A DNA stretch of 64,000 nt, from assembly GCA_027924585.1 (NCBI GenBank), contig BSBM01000592.1, positions 3,188,501-3,252,500 of the forward strand, in the 5' to 3' direction. This document shows positions 10,130 to 23,177 of the stretch, in pieces. Source of the stretch: Larix kaempferi. Lineage: Eukaryota; Streptophyta; Pinopsida; Pinales; Pinaceae. The position numbers were made by a program, and so were the translations under genes. The notes beneath the pieces were generated by a model, which worked only from the letters and a program-made list of their open reading frames with translations, was not told the origin of the DNA and ran no database searches. Each line of letters begins with the position of its first letter. The stretch's first letter is position 1.

Positions 10130-11748
10130 TGTCAAGTCCCCTTCTCTCTATCCAATGCAAGGGAGGGAACATGACTGCAACATGGGGTGTCTAATTCGTC
10201 CCCAAAGCCATAATGCTAAAAAATTTCCATCTAAAATAAGAAGCACAATTAATTTACACAACGGAATTAAACATATTAACACACAGCTAGAATGGAATGC
10301 ATCAACATATTTAACCCAGGAAAATGATGAATCATTCACACATGGAACCAATCCCATTCTCATGCCATTCATATATTTGATATCAATTTCATTTACATGA
10401 ATAATTAACATCCTGAATTAACACAATGCAAAACACATAACGCATATAATTTACATCATAGTGAACACTTATCTTTGAGATGAAGTTGTCCAACAACTGG
10501 CTATGTGAGAGAAACGTTACACCCAACCATAGATCTTTGTCTATCTTATATCCTTTAAGCTGAGAGATCACCCCCAAGCTGGGTTGTGTATCCACTAAGG
10601 AGGAACTAGCTGGGCTCACTCATAGCCATGGTTTCACTCAACAACTATGCTAAGCCAACACATAGTTGGGTTTATCAAGCATACAAGAAGATAGAGGAGG
10701 GAAATGCTAAGCTAGTGAGCTCAACCACAGAGCTACAGGCATCTCAAGTTAATTCAAACAGTCAAGGCACCTACAATACCTACCACACCCAACACAAGGA
10801 AGGTCCCCTTCTCTACTGCACAGTCCCTCAGGTGTCCCTTCCCTCCAGTGCTCTTCAAGATGGGCATAAAAAGGACCAGCTGTTAATTCTTTGAGATTCT
10901 AGCCTTCACTGGGTTTATCAAGCAAACCCAACCTCTGCTCTGTCATTCATACTTGGATTTCTCAAAACTCTATCATCAAATAATTCAATCCCATCACCGG
11001 TTTTCTGTGCTATAAAAACTGGGTTTCCCAATGGATTTCGGGGTGTCTAAAACTCTCAAATTTGCCCCAAGGTTCATATCTATGGATCCCCCATTGGATT
11101 TTACTGTCCAATACCAAATCTGGGCGTTTTTGGCTCTTCAAAATGTGGGTTCTTTCAAAGTTGCGATTTATGGTTTTTCTCCCTGCTGGCAATTCATTTT
11201 TTTGGATGGAAAATGATGTTGGTCCCTTCCACAATGGAATGGGGATGATCAAGAAGCAACTCCCATGAGGTAGAGTGGCTTTTGGTACAAGAAAACAGAG
11301 CCCATACCTACAAATACGAATTTCTGGGCTGCCCATGCTCCATTAAAGCCATGGACTGAAATCCTCAACTACTTCCTTACAACAGAAATAAATGTCATTA
11401 AGGAAAGTCAAATAGGTTCTCACAACGACATTTGTCAACTTATGGCTCAGTCCCACAACCCCCTCACCACTCCCTAGTGGATACACATGGCCCCTTCTCA
11501 TTGGTTGCTTCCATAGCCAGTTTTGGTATTTTATTGCAATATTAATATTTACATCAATTTACAATATTCCATGGCTTAATAGCACATGGGTATCAAAATA
11601 TCAAATCCTTGCTTGTTTTAAATAAAATCCGAACATACACTAGCGGGGCCTTGGCCTTGAGCTCCATGCTAAGGAAACATACAACACATGTATACAATAT
11701 TTACATTAAAAGCCAATATTTCACAGGGGTCAAAATTGGGGTATTACA
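10130..11748 (-). mobile_element. Solo LTR, 1.6-kb family, copy 1
   Basis: A 1,619-bp minus-strand solo LTR. On the minus strand it starts TGTAATACCCC and ends GGGGACTTGACA. It is flanked by a perfect 5-bp duplication, agaaa (10125-10129 and 11749-11753). It is homologous along its length to 44562-46187: shared blocks include gaggagctcaaggcc..., the block cctgagggactgtg and gctctgtggttgagctcac. No coding sequence is present. A solo LTR arises when the two LTRs of a full element recombine. The internal region of this family is not in the window, so I cannot assign it to Gypsy or Copia. Confidence 0.9.
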
Positions 11749-11765
11749 AGAAATCGAGATAAAAC

Positions 11766-14431
11766 ATGGACCAACCTACTACATCTATGTCACATGAGTA
11801 AGATACCTCTTCCTTAAATTCGGGAACGAACTATTCGCCTCCAGCAAATCCACCCATATTTGATCCTATAGTACCTTTGACCATGGAGAAACCTACCTCA
11901 TATGAGACATGTTTCCATCATTATGTGGAAGGACATATTAGAGCTATAGATTGGGTTTTCAGTTAGCCCCAAGATGACCCTGTATCAACAACATTTGGGC
12001 CAACTGCATCTTTTTGGGACATCTATTTAGGTCAACATGTTTCTGATTTTTTTTCACTTCCCATGGAAGAAACTATACCTCGTCGAAGGATCCCTAGCGA
12101 CAAGTTCCTTGCACCACTATATGAGCACATGAACTATTTACACATGACTGGAAAACAAATTAGGCACCAAAGTCTGTCACGTAGAGTAAGTATCCCGGAA
12201 GTACCCATCTTTCGACATTCCCCTGTATGTTCCTTATCTTTTACTTCACCAAAAACACCCATATCTAAGACGACCACTCATGAACCAGGTCAACCCTCGT
12301 TCCCTACAAGTACACCTCAAAGTCAGGCGACCGGTTCTACACCTCCTGTGACCCCAAACTCTCCTGTGACCCCAAACTCTGAAGGGAAACCTTCAAACTC
12401 CATTAACTATGTTACTAGCACATTACCTCCACCTCCCCCACCTCAAAATTTGAGGGGAGGACATAATCTACCTGTTAGTTTACAGTCTATCAGAAGTAAT
12501 ACCTTTGTTAGTAGTCAACCATTTGTTACGAGTCAACCCAGTATTAGTGGTTAGCATTTGGTCACTGCGCACATTCAGGTAAGTGGGCAATTTTTGACCG
12601 GGGGTCAACCCCTGGTTAGTGGACCTAACCTAACTTAGGGGCACCACCCAGTTAGTATTCATAACGTGAGTGGAGGACATACTTCACATCCGAGCTATAG
12701 TATGGTTTGCAGTTCTCTTCCAACCATGGGACAACCTATGTGGACACATCATATAGCGGGTCCATCTATTTGGACCCAACCCCCATGGGGACTTATTTTT
12801 CTAGGAAATCATAGTCCCAATATCAGACAAAAATATCCAGGAAACCTTTTTCCTAGCTTAGTTATCTTGGGAACAAAAATACCACATGGGGACAACATAA
12901 TGTTCCGCCGACGGGACCCTCATCTGGTGGACCACCCCCACCACCTCCACCACCACCCCCACCACCCCATTCCGGAGGAGGAGGACCCCAAACTTATGGT
13001 AGAGTACCAACCCATTCTGGAGGAGGAGGACCCCCAACTTAAAGAGGAGGACCACCCCATTTTGGAGGGGGACGAACCCCACCTTTCGGCGAAGGAACAC
13101 TCCATTCTGGATGGGGATGACCCCCACCTTTTGGTGGAGGACCACCTTACCCTGTAGGAAATGGACCCCCACCTTTCGGTGGAGTACCACCTTATTCTAG
13201 TGGAGGTAGACCCCCTTCGGGTCCACCTCCCAACCTTAGCGACCCATCCCCACATGGCCAATTCCATACGGGAGGACCTTACTACCAATCAGTCCCTGGT
13301 CCTACTGGTACACAGATGCCTTATCATTACTACCAGTATCCACATCCAAATCAACAATTACCATTTATGGATACACTCAATCTAATCGACTTATCACGGT
13401 TAACTAATGATCGACCCATTTATCACGGCACCAATTGGCCAGCCATTCCAGTGAAGTTACCATCTGGCATCCCGAAGTTTGACGACAAAACCGATGAGGA
13501 CCCCAAAAACCATGTAATGAACTATCATTTGTAATGTTTGTCCAACTCCTTAATGGATGATTCTATCTGTTTGAGGTTATTCCAGTGAACCCTCACCGAC
13601 ATTGCTTCCAAGTGGTACATTGAGTTGCCACCACACTCTTTTCCCTATTTTCGGTCCTTGGCTATGCCATTTTTTACACATTTCCAATTACCAATCCACT
13701 ACGAAACCGATACAAACCTTTTGAATTCTCTCTGGGAAACCACCAGCACTCACATTTCTGATCATATTCATGAGTGGAGGCTGAGACAACATCTGATCAA
13801 AGCTCCAATTCCAGACCAACTCCTTGCAGATTGATTTACAAAGTCACTCCTACTTGTCGTAGCCAAATATGTTGTTATGGGTGCGTCCATCACAGAAGAA
13901 CAAGCTATAGCTTGTGTTGAGTACTTAGATTTGGTCTATGCTCAATCTAGAACCTCATATGATATCGTTCCTGATGCACCTCGCCCTACCTACGACCCAA
14001 CAAAACCACCCACGGGACCTCATGCCGACGACATCATTGGTTCCATTCAGAACCAACCTGCCTCACAATCTGGTGGATCACATAGCCACCATAGCTCGAC
14101 TCCACCCCCACCACAAGCTAGTAACAACACCAACAGACCACCCAACCCTGCTGCCACCAAAGAAGTGAATTCAGTCTAATTTGCTTCACCTCAAAAATCT
14201 GGTGGTAAAAATAAGAACAAAGGAAAAAAAAAGTCTTCTAATCAGTAAGATCCCAAACAACACAATCCAAACAACACCAAACAAAATCGAAAGGTTAAGT
14301 ATCATTGTTTATTGTGCGGTGGTGACCACTTCACCAAAGAGTTCCCACATTGGGACTAGGTCAAAAAGTTCCTCAAGGGGAACCCCACACCCGCAGTTTT
14401 AACTGATCCTTTCCCCATGCAACAACAATAG
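11766..14431 (+). pseudogene. Gypsy-A gag remnant (Tat-like)
   Basis: Gag starts at ATG 11766 (MDQPTTSMSHE), hits TAA after 11 codons and shows further stops and at least one frameshift near 12.8-12.9 kb. In order: an N-terminal region (YETCFHHYVEGHIRAIDWVF); a Ser/Pro/Thr-rich segment (12200-12550); a Pro/Gly-rich repeat tract (about 12905-13235); the retrotransposon Gag core with GIPKFDDKTDEDPKNHVMNY and IASKWYIELP (13460-13640); a His/Pro-rich tail; and a knuckle CLLCGGDHFTKEF (about 14297-14335) in which the last zinc-binding Cys has become Phe. The long proline-rich Gag and the knuckle spacing (H three residues after the second Cys) suggest the Tat side of plant Gypsy elements, a family assignment by resemblance. 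Confidence 0.75.
12905..13235 (+). repeat. Pro/Gly-rich minisatellite inside Gypsy-A gag
   Basis: A degenerate tandem array of roughly 33-39 bp units built on ccacc/ggagg. In gag frame it encodes a poly-Pro run and then repeated GGGPP, HSGGGGP and PPFGGG blocks, interrupted by two stops. It is probably an expanded low-complexity linker of the Gag protein. Confidence 0.75.
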
Positions 14432-17400
14432 ATGATCGCACAAAAAACCTCTCCTTCACAAGGAGAACCATCCTCGACCGTTCATGTTCTCATGATGCGT
14501 ATTGAAACTATCAACTTGAACACTCAATCATTTTCCTATGACTCAATCCCAAATAAAGAATCCAATGGAAGTAATACTGAAAAACCTTCCTCATCTACAT
14601 TGGATATTCCCTCACCACAAGGTCCTCTCATTATTGAGAAACCTTCCCTTGATTCAGTGTTGCGTCCACCCAAGAGCACGCTTAGAAAAGTTGTTTTCAA
14701 TCCCAATGCTCGGTATTCTTAGAACTAAAACATTGTAGAGGACCTAGCGCAAGCCCCTTGTGCTATGCCGACATTGGAAGTCTTACAAAACTGTCCTATA
14801 TATCGCAAGACTCTTGTCGCTTCTATCGAAACTGTAGACCCTGATTCCTCAAATACTATTATGTTCTAACTCAAGTACTTCAAACCAAGGCTTTCCCACT
14901 AATTTGGATTCCAAATTGTTACCAATGTCACTGGGAAAATCATCCATCGTACTGTCGTAGATGAAGGAGCCTCCACCTCGGTAATGTCGATATCCTGTTG
15001 GTGAGCCATAGGATCTCTCGAGTTGAACTGTTCTCCTACCACTTTGAAATCATTTGACTATCGTGGATTCCAACCACATGGGATGTTACAAGCTTTGGTA
15101 ATCGACCTGGGGGCAAGACCATTTCCATTAACATGGAGGATGTCGCATCCCCATTGGATTATAATCTAATCCTTGGTCGTAATTGGTTTTATGCCATGAC
15201 CGTCGTTGCATCTTCCGTATTCCGCATTGTACATTTTCCTCACCAAGGGAAAATTGTTACTATTGGCCAACTGTATTTTTGTACACCAGACACCACTACT
15301 CACCCTGCAGACAACGTACCACACTTCGGTCATTCGTCGCAGATATATGAGAGTGTAGGAGTAGTACTCCTTAAAGACTCATCCCCCATGGGAGTCTTTC
15401 CACCGTCGGATCCACCTTCCCATGTTGCCATGGTGAACATGATTTCTTCTATGATCCCATCAATAGCCAGCTCCATCGACCAATGGCTCGTTCCCAATCT
15501 TGACAAGTTGGACTCGATTGGATATGTTATGCTTCTCACACCAACAGAAGCTACTTACGAGGCTATCCAATCGACACCTGATGACCACTCTTCAGTGGCA
15601 TCTACTTCTTATTCTCCACTCTTACAACGGATCTCATCCCAACCAGATCCTCTATTGTGAAATTTTCATTCCGACGAGTCCATCATGGAGATAATGAGTG
15701 TGGATGAACCCCCATGGGAATACCTCCACCGTTGATCCTCTTTCCTCCCACCGCTATATTCCGTGTAGAACCAAATTGAAACAATCATTTCTCCTGATGT
15801 CTTTCCCTACCCCCAATCTTCTATCCTTACTTGCGATACGGTAACCGAGGGTAACTTGGAAAACATTACGCCTACATTGCCGATTGACATCTCGGCCACA
15901 CCTGGCATCATGGAACACATTAGTATAGGCCAAAACTACTCTCCCAAAGAGATTATCTCATATACGGCCTTATTCAAACACTTCCACGATGTATTTGCAT
16001 GGAGCTATGAGGAAATGCCAGAGATTGATCCTGCTATTGTTGTACACGAGATCCAAACATATCCCGATGCTAAACTCGTCCAACAAAAAATATGTCCAGT
16101 GTGACCTCGGAAAACTACGGCTATAAAGGATAAAATTTTAAGGTTGTTGAAGGTCGGTTTCATTTATCTTGTTCTTTTGACAAATTGGGTCTCTAATGTC
16201 ATCCCAGTTACCAAGAAATAGGCAACCATTAGGTTTTGTGTCGATTACAGGGATCTAAATAAGGCTTGTCCCAAGGACAACTACCCTACCCCATTTATCG
16301 ACCAAATCATTGACATCTATGCCAGAAGCGTCATCTTCTCATTCTTGGATGGATTTTCTGGATACAATCAGATTGAGATCCACCCAGCTGATCAACATAA
16401 AACTGCTTTCATATGCCCATGGGGTACGTTTGCATATTACAAACTCCCTTTCGGCCTTAAAAATGCTGGTGTTACATTCTAGCGGGCTATGTCGTATGCT
16501 TTCCATGGCATGAAGGACTTTGTAGAACCATATCTCGACAATCTCCTTGCCCATTTGAATCGTCGTGAGTTCCACATTGATCATCTAATGACAGTATTCC
16601 TCATATGTAGGAAATATAATATCCATCTAAGCCCTCACATGTGCATATTCTGTGTCGAGTCTGGATGCCTCCTAGGATTCATCATTTCGAAAGATGGGAT
16701 CCACATTGATCCCATGAAGGTATAAGCGATTGTTGCTCTACCACCCCCAACGGATATACCGGAACTAAAAAGTTTGCAAGGAAAGTAAAACTACTTAAGA
16801 TGCTTCGTGTGTAATTTCACCGAGAAAACTTAGGGATACATGCGATTGTTAAAGAAGGACATCCCATTCATTTGGGATGATTCTACTTAGCAGTCCTTTG
16901 ACAACCTAAAACATGCTATCACCCATGCACCTCTGCTACAACCTCCCAATTACACCAAGGATTACATCCTTTATCTTGCTGCTTCCACTACCACCATTGC
17001 TATGGTCTTGGAATAGTAGGATAGTAACGCCCATGAACACATGATTTACTACCTTAGTAAGGGTCTTATTGACTCTGAAACATGGTATTCATATGTCAAG
17101 AAACTAGCTCTCGCAACTGTCATCGTTGTCCAAAAGTTCTTCCATTATATCCTCCTCTACACTACCACCAACATTGTCGACTCTAACTCCATGTACCATG
17201 TGCTTACACGTCAGGTTTTGGGGGGAAAGTATTCACGTTGGATCGTAATTCTTAAGGAATTCGACCTCTAGTTTGAGAAGGCCAAGTCTAAAAAGTCTTT
17301 GGTTTTTGCGGAGCTTATCTGCGATCTTCCCCGTATTGATCCGGGAACTGAGCCCATTGAATGCCTCCCTGACGATTCTTTGTTTCTCATCAATAATTCT

Positions 17401-17958
17401 GACCCATGGTATGGAGACATCACTTTGTATCTCCAAACCCAACTTTTCAGTCCTCATTTATCTCATGACGACCATCGTTGTGTACGTCACCACACAAAGT
17501 ACTACCTAATCATCGGTGATACCTTATACCATCGTGGTATTTCTTCCATCCTCCGACAGTGCTTAACTCATGAAGAGGCTGAACACATTCTGAATGATTG
17601 TCACTCAGGGGCATGTGGTGGTCATCATTCTAGGATGGCTACAGCTCAAAAAATACTATGCGTTGGATACTATTGGCCTTCCATCTTTCAAGATTGTATT
17701 GAAGCCATCAAGAAGTGTCCTCCTTTTCAGCTTTTTCATCATAAAAAGCGCTCTCACCCAGCCCCACTACACCCATTTATTGCCATCGTCCCCTTTTCCA
17801 AATGGGGCATAGATTTCATGCATTGTAAGCCTACCTCTTCCGAGGGGCATGGTTACATCATCATTGTCATTGACTATTTTACCAAGTGGGCTGAGGCTAT
17901 GCCTACATACAACGAAGACGTAAAAATTGTCTCACTCTTTAAGTTTATACACATCATT
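14432..17958 (+). pseudogene. Gypsy-A pol, part 1 (protease, RT, RNase H, integrase N-part)
   Basis: Protease signature VDEGASTSVMS lies near 14957-14990, followed by NLILGRNWF (about 15165). The frame shifts by one near 15110 and then holds to 17958 despite many stops. Reverse transcriptase spans about 16190-16790: RFCVDYRDLNKACPKDNYP, FSFLDGFSGYNQI, YYKLPFGLKNAG. The catalytic YxDD box reads YLDN, so the second Asp is lost. RNase H lies at about 16930-17260, with MIYYLSKGL. The integrase zinc region (CHSGACGGHHS to KKCPPFQLFHHK) leads to the first catalytic Asp in WGIDFMH. TAG stops at 16480-16482 and 17269-17271 sit where Gln is usual. Copia-B interrupts the integrase core at 17964. Confidence 0.8.
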
Positions 17959-17963
17959 ATTGT
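17959..17963. other. Target-site duplication of Copia-B, left copy
   Basis: attgt, repeated exactly at 24648-24652. Confidence 0.95.
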
Positions 17964-18530
17964 TGATGTATATGTAACTTCGAAATGTATTTCATCTATG
18001 TATTATTGTACTCCTATAGAGATGTATTATTTCTCTATACGGAAGTGTCGTCATTTGTATTGACAAGTGTCGCAAGTGTCGTAACTTGCTGATGGGTTAT
18101 TAGACCACCTATTAAGGGGTCGGCCCGGATTAACGTAACCAGGGGTTATTAGGCTGAATTAGACAAGTCGGCCCCATAGGTTTATTGGGTAGGACAGGAC
18201 AAGTATAAATAGAGATCGGGATATCTCTATTTGATCATCTCATTACTCACTCTTCCATCACTCAGAAAGTGGCGCACATGTGAGGAGGAGGATCAGCTAC
18301 TAGGAGAAGACTATATCTTGTACTTTGGTTGTATCATTGCTCATTCTATCTCTGAGGAAGTTGTGGGGTTTTTCACCTTTATGGTTTTCCCTAGTGAAAC
18401 TCTGTGTGTCCATTGTCTTATGTGATTGCTTGATATGCTTGATACATGCTTGATATGATTGATATGTTGTACATGTTATTCTCTCAGTAAAGATCCTAGA
18501 GTATGCTGAATTAATGTTCAAATTATAACA
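17964..18530 (+). repeat. Copia-B 5' LTR
   Basis: 567 bp, starting TGATGTATATG and ending ATTATAACA. A promoter-like agtataaatagagat (about 18200-18214) is kept in the 3' LTR. It contains two ggttattag-containing blocks and a run of ttgatatg repeats near 18425-18470. Confidence 0.93.
18200..18214 (+). promoter_or_regulatory. TATA box of the Copia-B LTR
   Basis: tataaatag is a close match to the plant TATA consensus. It is kept at the same place in the 3' LTR (about 24309), and a diverged form is in the related solo LTR. Confidence 0.6.
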
Positions 18531-18542
18531 TGGTATCAGAGC
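18531..18542 (+). other. Primer binding site of Copia-B
   Basis: TGGTATCAGAGC directly abuts the 5' LTR and matches initiator-Met tRNA. Confidence 0.92.
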
Positions 18543-19103
18543 TTCCCTGAGAAGAAGACATTGTGCAGTGGCAGAAACTGGGGTTTCTTGTTTATTGGGT
18601 TTCTCTCCATAGATTATGGAAAAGCAATAAGGTAGATTGACTCTACTCATCAAGGAGAGTCTTTCTGTCCAATCAGAATTCAATTCTGAGCACTTTCAGG
18701 TTTGGCCCTAAAAATTTGGGTTTCCACAAAAATAGGAATTTCTAAAATCTGAAGACATAGCTGGAAGCGCCTTGGAAAAATACAAGTTTAGAGCTTTGGA
18801 TCGATATTTTTGGTTGGGTGAAGCTCTGAAAAACTCAAACCCTAATTCAGGGTCCTCCCTAGTGAATCCGTGAAGACTAAAAGGCATTTCTAAAGGGTGA
18901 ATCTTTGCAGATCTCAAATTTTGAATATACCAGGATGATAAGCTCATCAAGGCGCATCTTTCTATCCTTTCAGAAATTTGAAATTCACATTTTTAATTTT
19001 TTGGTTTCTCTGACAAACCCTAATCTGGGACCAGATCTAGTTTTCAGCAAGACAAGTGGTAAGACCTAAAACTTTTCTATTTCCATTTGAAGTACTCTTG
19101 AAT

Positions 19104-22100
19104 ATGTCTCACCACACCAAGCTTGAGGATAAGCTTGAAGGGGCTTATAAGTTTCGAGCATGGAAGTATAGGATTGGGTTAATCCCAAAAGAAAATGAGT
19201 TGGAAAATTATATAAATGAAGTGGTCCCTATCCTAGAAGAAGAAGAGGCTAAGGCTCTTCACAAGAGGAACTTGGTCAAGGAAAAGAGGATCATTGCTGA
19301 TTCTATCAAATATCATCTCATACCCCATGTGTCATCCCTAAAGACACCAAAGGAGATGTTTGATTCCTTGACCAAGTTATTTGAAGGGAAGAACATAAAT
19401 CAGAAGATGACCTTGAGGAATCAATTGAAGAATGTCAAGATCCAGAATGCAAAGGCTATGCAGTCTTATTTCTCAAGGGTCTCCCAGGTAAAAGAACAAC
19501 TTGAAGCTATGGGAGAAGATATAGAAAATGGAGAAGTGGTAATGACGACTCTTAATGGCCTTCCTAGATCATGGGATTCCTTCATCCAAGGGATTTGTGC
19601 TAGGAAGAAACTTATCACCTTCAGTAGGCTGTGGGAAGAATGCTCATAGGAAGAAGCTCGAATTGTAGCTCGAGAAGAGAAGATGGGGAATGAAGACCAA
19701 GCTCTCACAGCACACTCCAAAAGTCATGGTGACAAGAAGGCTCACCATCATGGCAAGAAAGAAAGACATCACCATCAGAGAGGTAGTCCTAAACCTCGAA
19801 GGAATATGTCCTATGTCCGTTGTTATACATGTGATGAGAAGGGACACTATTCCAGAGATTGTCCCATAAATAAGAAAGATGGTTCTCACAAGAAGAAGAA
19901 ATTCAAAAGAAGAGATCATGCTCATGCTGCAAAGGATGATGAACCTCCCAGGAAGAGGGCTAGAGAAGATAGTGAAGATTCTTCAAGTGATGAAGAATAT
20001 GTTTTGATTTATGCTCTCACTGGAACCATTACTCATGGAAGTAATGATTGGATTATAGACAGTGGGGCTTCTAAACACATGACAGGATTCAAGGAATCCT
20101 TTATGAACCTATCAGAACATGAGTCACCCCACAAGGTGAAACTTGGGGATGACTACCAGTATCCAATTAAAGGGAGTGGTGAAGCCTCCTATAAACTAGA
20201 CTCTGGAAAGTCTATGAAGATGAAAGATGTGCTATATGTTCCAGGTCTCAAGAAGAATCTACTCTCCATATCTGCACTGGATGCAAAAAGCATGAGGGTT
20301 TCATTTGCAGATGGCCAAGTCCTAATGTATCCAAAGGGTAAGACTATTGATGATGGAGTGGTGATTGGAGAGCAAGAGGGAGGATTATACAAATTGAAGG
20401 GCCAACCAGAACAAGCCATGGTCCATGATTCAGTAGATCCAAGTGAACTTTGGCATAGAAGGCTTGCACACATGCACTATAGGGCATTACCAATTGTAAG
20501 CAAAGCTGTAGAAGGTCTTCCTGAAATCCAGACAAAGCATGAAGGCATTTGCAAAGGTTGTGCAAAGGGAAATAACACAAAGAAGACATTTTCAAGCAGT
20601 GAAAGCAAGGCAAAAAGAATCTTGGAAATCATCCACTCTGATGTATGCGGTCCGATGTCATCCAGTCCTCTGAGTGGGTATGTATACTATGTTTCCTTCA
20701 TTGATGATTTATCTAGGAAGACTTGGGTTTACTTCTTGAAGAACAAAGATGAAGTGTTTGACAAGTTCAAGGAATTCAAAGCCTTGATAGAAAACCAAAC
20801 TGACATGAAGATCAAGATCTTCAGATCTGACAATGGCGGAGAATTCACTTCAGGTGACTTCAAGAAACTATGCAGTGATTTAGGGATTAAGAGGGAGTTG
20901 ACCACTCCTTACAATCCACAACAGAATGGGGTTGCCGAAAGGAAGAATAGAACAATCATGGAAGCAGCTAGGGCAATGCTCCATGACCAAGATCTGCCTA
21001 TGCACTTATGGGCTAAAGCAGCAAGGATAGCTGTATATGTGCAGAATAGAACACCTCATAAGATAGTTGACAACAAAAATCCAGAAGAAGCATTCACTGG
21101 GAAGAAACTAGAAGTTAGTCATCTCAAAATATTTGGTTGTCTAGTATACACTCACATCCCAAAAGAAAAGAGGAAAAAGTTACATCCTTCAAGAAAGAAG
21201 GGCATATTCGTGGGTTACAATGAAAGCTCGAAGGCTTACAGAATCTACTTCCCAGGATTCAAGAAGATTGATATCAGTAGGGATGTAACATTTGATGAAA
21301 GCTCAGCATACATCAAATCAAGGAAAACACCAATTGAAGATAATGAAGAACCCAGAATATCCGGAACTCAAGACACCACCATGAATGAAGCAGTTCCTGA
21401 AGAAGATCGTGAAATGGAAGATCCACAACAACCTATAGATCCACCCTGTGAGAAGGAATCTCATAAGAGGAAACCAGCATGGGCTAGATAGCTCATTCAA
21501 GATGCATAAAGGTTTGGCATTCTAGAAGAGGAACACAGAGAAAGGAAAAGAACAAGATCACATACCAGCTATGTTGCTTTACTCTATGACAAAATGAACA
21601 AAGAACCTTCCAGTTATGAAGAAGCAACAGAAAAGAAAGAATGGAAGGATGCCATGATCAAGGAATACCAGTCGATCATGAAGAATGATGTTTGGGATGT
21701 GGTCCCAAGACCAGATGGGAAGTCTGTGGTGAATTCCAAGTGGATCTATAAGATAAAGCATTTTGTAGATGGAAGGATAGAGAAATATAAGGCAAGGTTT
21801 GTAGCTCGTGGCTTCTCCTAGAAAGAAGGGATTGATTATGAAGAGACTTTTGCTCCTATGGCCAGATACACTTCCATTAGATCAGTACTTTCTCTAGCTG
21901 CAGTGATGAAATGGAAGGTACACTAGATGGATGTCAATACTGCTTTCTTGAATGGTGTAGTTGAAGAGGAAGTGTATGTGGAGCAGCCACTCGGGTTTGA
22001 GACACATGACCGAGAGTCACATGTGTGCAAACTGAAGAAATCCCTATATGGTTTGAAACATGCACCCAAGAATTGGTATGGCAGGATAGACGGATTCCTA

Positions 22101-23045
22101 TCAAGTTCGGGATTTACCAAGAGTAAAGAGGATTCCAACCTTTACTACAAGGTTGAGGAAGGCAATCCTATGATTCTACTATTGTATGTGGATGACTTGT
22201 TTGTAACAGGTGAGGATAGATTGATTGTCGACACAAAGAGGAAACTTGTTGCCGAGTTCGAGATGAAGGACTTGGGTATGATGCACTACTTTCTTGGTAT
22301 GGAGGTGTGGCAGAGTGCAGATGGAATCTTCCTTGGACAAGGGAAGTATGCAGTAGAGATCCTGAAAAGGTTCGGGATGATGGACTGCAAGGCCATGGCC
22401 ACACCTATGGAATCGAACCTGAAGCTTCTGTGTGATGCTTCATCTGAGTCGGTTGATGCTACGATGTATCATTAGATGATTGGGTCCTTGATGTACCTGA
22501 CAAATACAAGACCAGATATATGCTTTGCAGTGAACACCTTGAGCCAGTACTTGACATATCCGAGACATGTTCACCTGATAGCTGCAAAGCATATTCTGAG
22601 GTACCTAAAGGGTACAGTTAACTATGGGCTCAAGTATGAGGCGAATCAAAAGTTTAACCTGGAGGTTTATGTTGATTCGGATTGGGCAGGAAGTGCCACT
22701 GATCGGAAGAGCACTTTGGGGTGCTACTTCAGTATGGGATCCGGTATGATCTCTTGGTTTAGCAGGAAGCAGTCCTGTGTGGCACTGAGTATAGCCGAAG
22801 CAGAGTATGTCGTAGCTTGTTTGGCTAGTTGTGAGGAAGTATGGCTTAGGAAGCTACTGTCTAATTTGTTTGATATCCAGTTGAGTGCTACTTGTATATA
22901 TTGCAACAACCATAGTTGTGTGAAGTTGTCAGAGAACCCAGTGTTCCATGACAAGTCGAAGCACATTGAGATCAAGTATCACTATATCAGGGATATGGTG
23001 CAAAGAGGAGCAGTGAAGCTCCTATATGTTGTGACGGACGAGTAG
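19104..23045 (+). pseudogene. Copia-B gag-pol, one frame with seven stops
   Basis: From ATG 19104 (MSHHTKLEDK) one frame runs to the RNase H end. Stops lie at 19647, 21489, 21507, 21819, 21924, 22473 and 23043 (six TAG, one TAA). Gag has LPRSWDSF and a CCHC knuckle CYTCDEKGHYSRDC. Protease reads IIDSGASKHM. Integrase has HRRLAHMH, CKGCAKG and D-D-E in HSDVCGP, RSDNGGEF and NGVAERKNR. The stretch after it ends in GYNESSKAYRIY. RT has DVNTAFLNGVVEEEVYVEQP, KSLYGLKHAPKNWY and YVDD at 22185-22196. RNase H has VYVDSDWAGSATDRKSTLG and SIAEAEYV, but CNNHS where an Asp is usual. Apart from the stops and that Asp the catalytic residues are present. The lack of frameshifts suggests decay by base substitution rather than by indels. 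Confidence 0.9.
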
Positions 23046-23177
23046 ATAGACGATGTGTTGACCAAGCCGCTTGCCAGAGTGAAGTTTGAATACTTCAGAG
23101 GGAGACTTGGTGTACTTCAAATCGAGATACCTTCCAAGGGGAAGTGATGAGTCCGGAGACACAAATGCACATGGGGC

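Noticed and set aside
11010-11336. 108-codon minus-strand open frame
   Set aside because: It lies wholly within the solo LTR (10130-11748), has no family resemblance, and the homologous part of the second solo LTR is not open in the same way.
12858-13288. Long open frames on the minus strand (Val/Gly- and Arg/Ser/Trp-rich)
   Set aside because: They are antisense shadows of the Pro/Gly minisatellite in Gypsy-A gag; low-complexity repeats keep several frames open.
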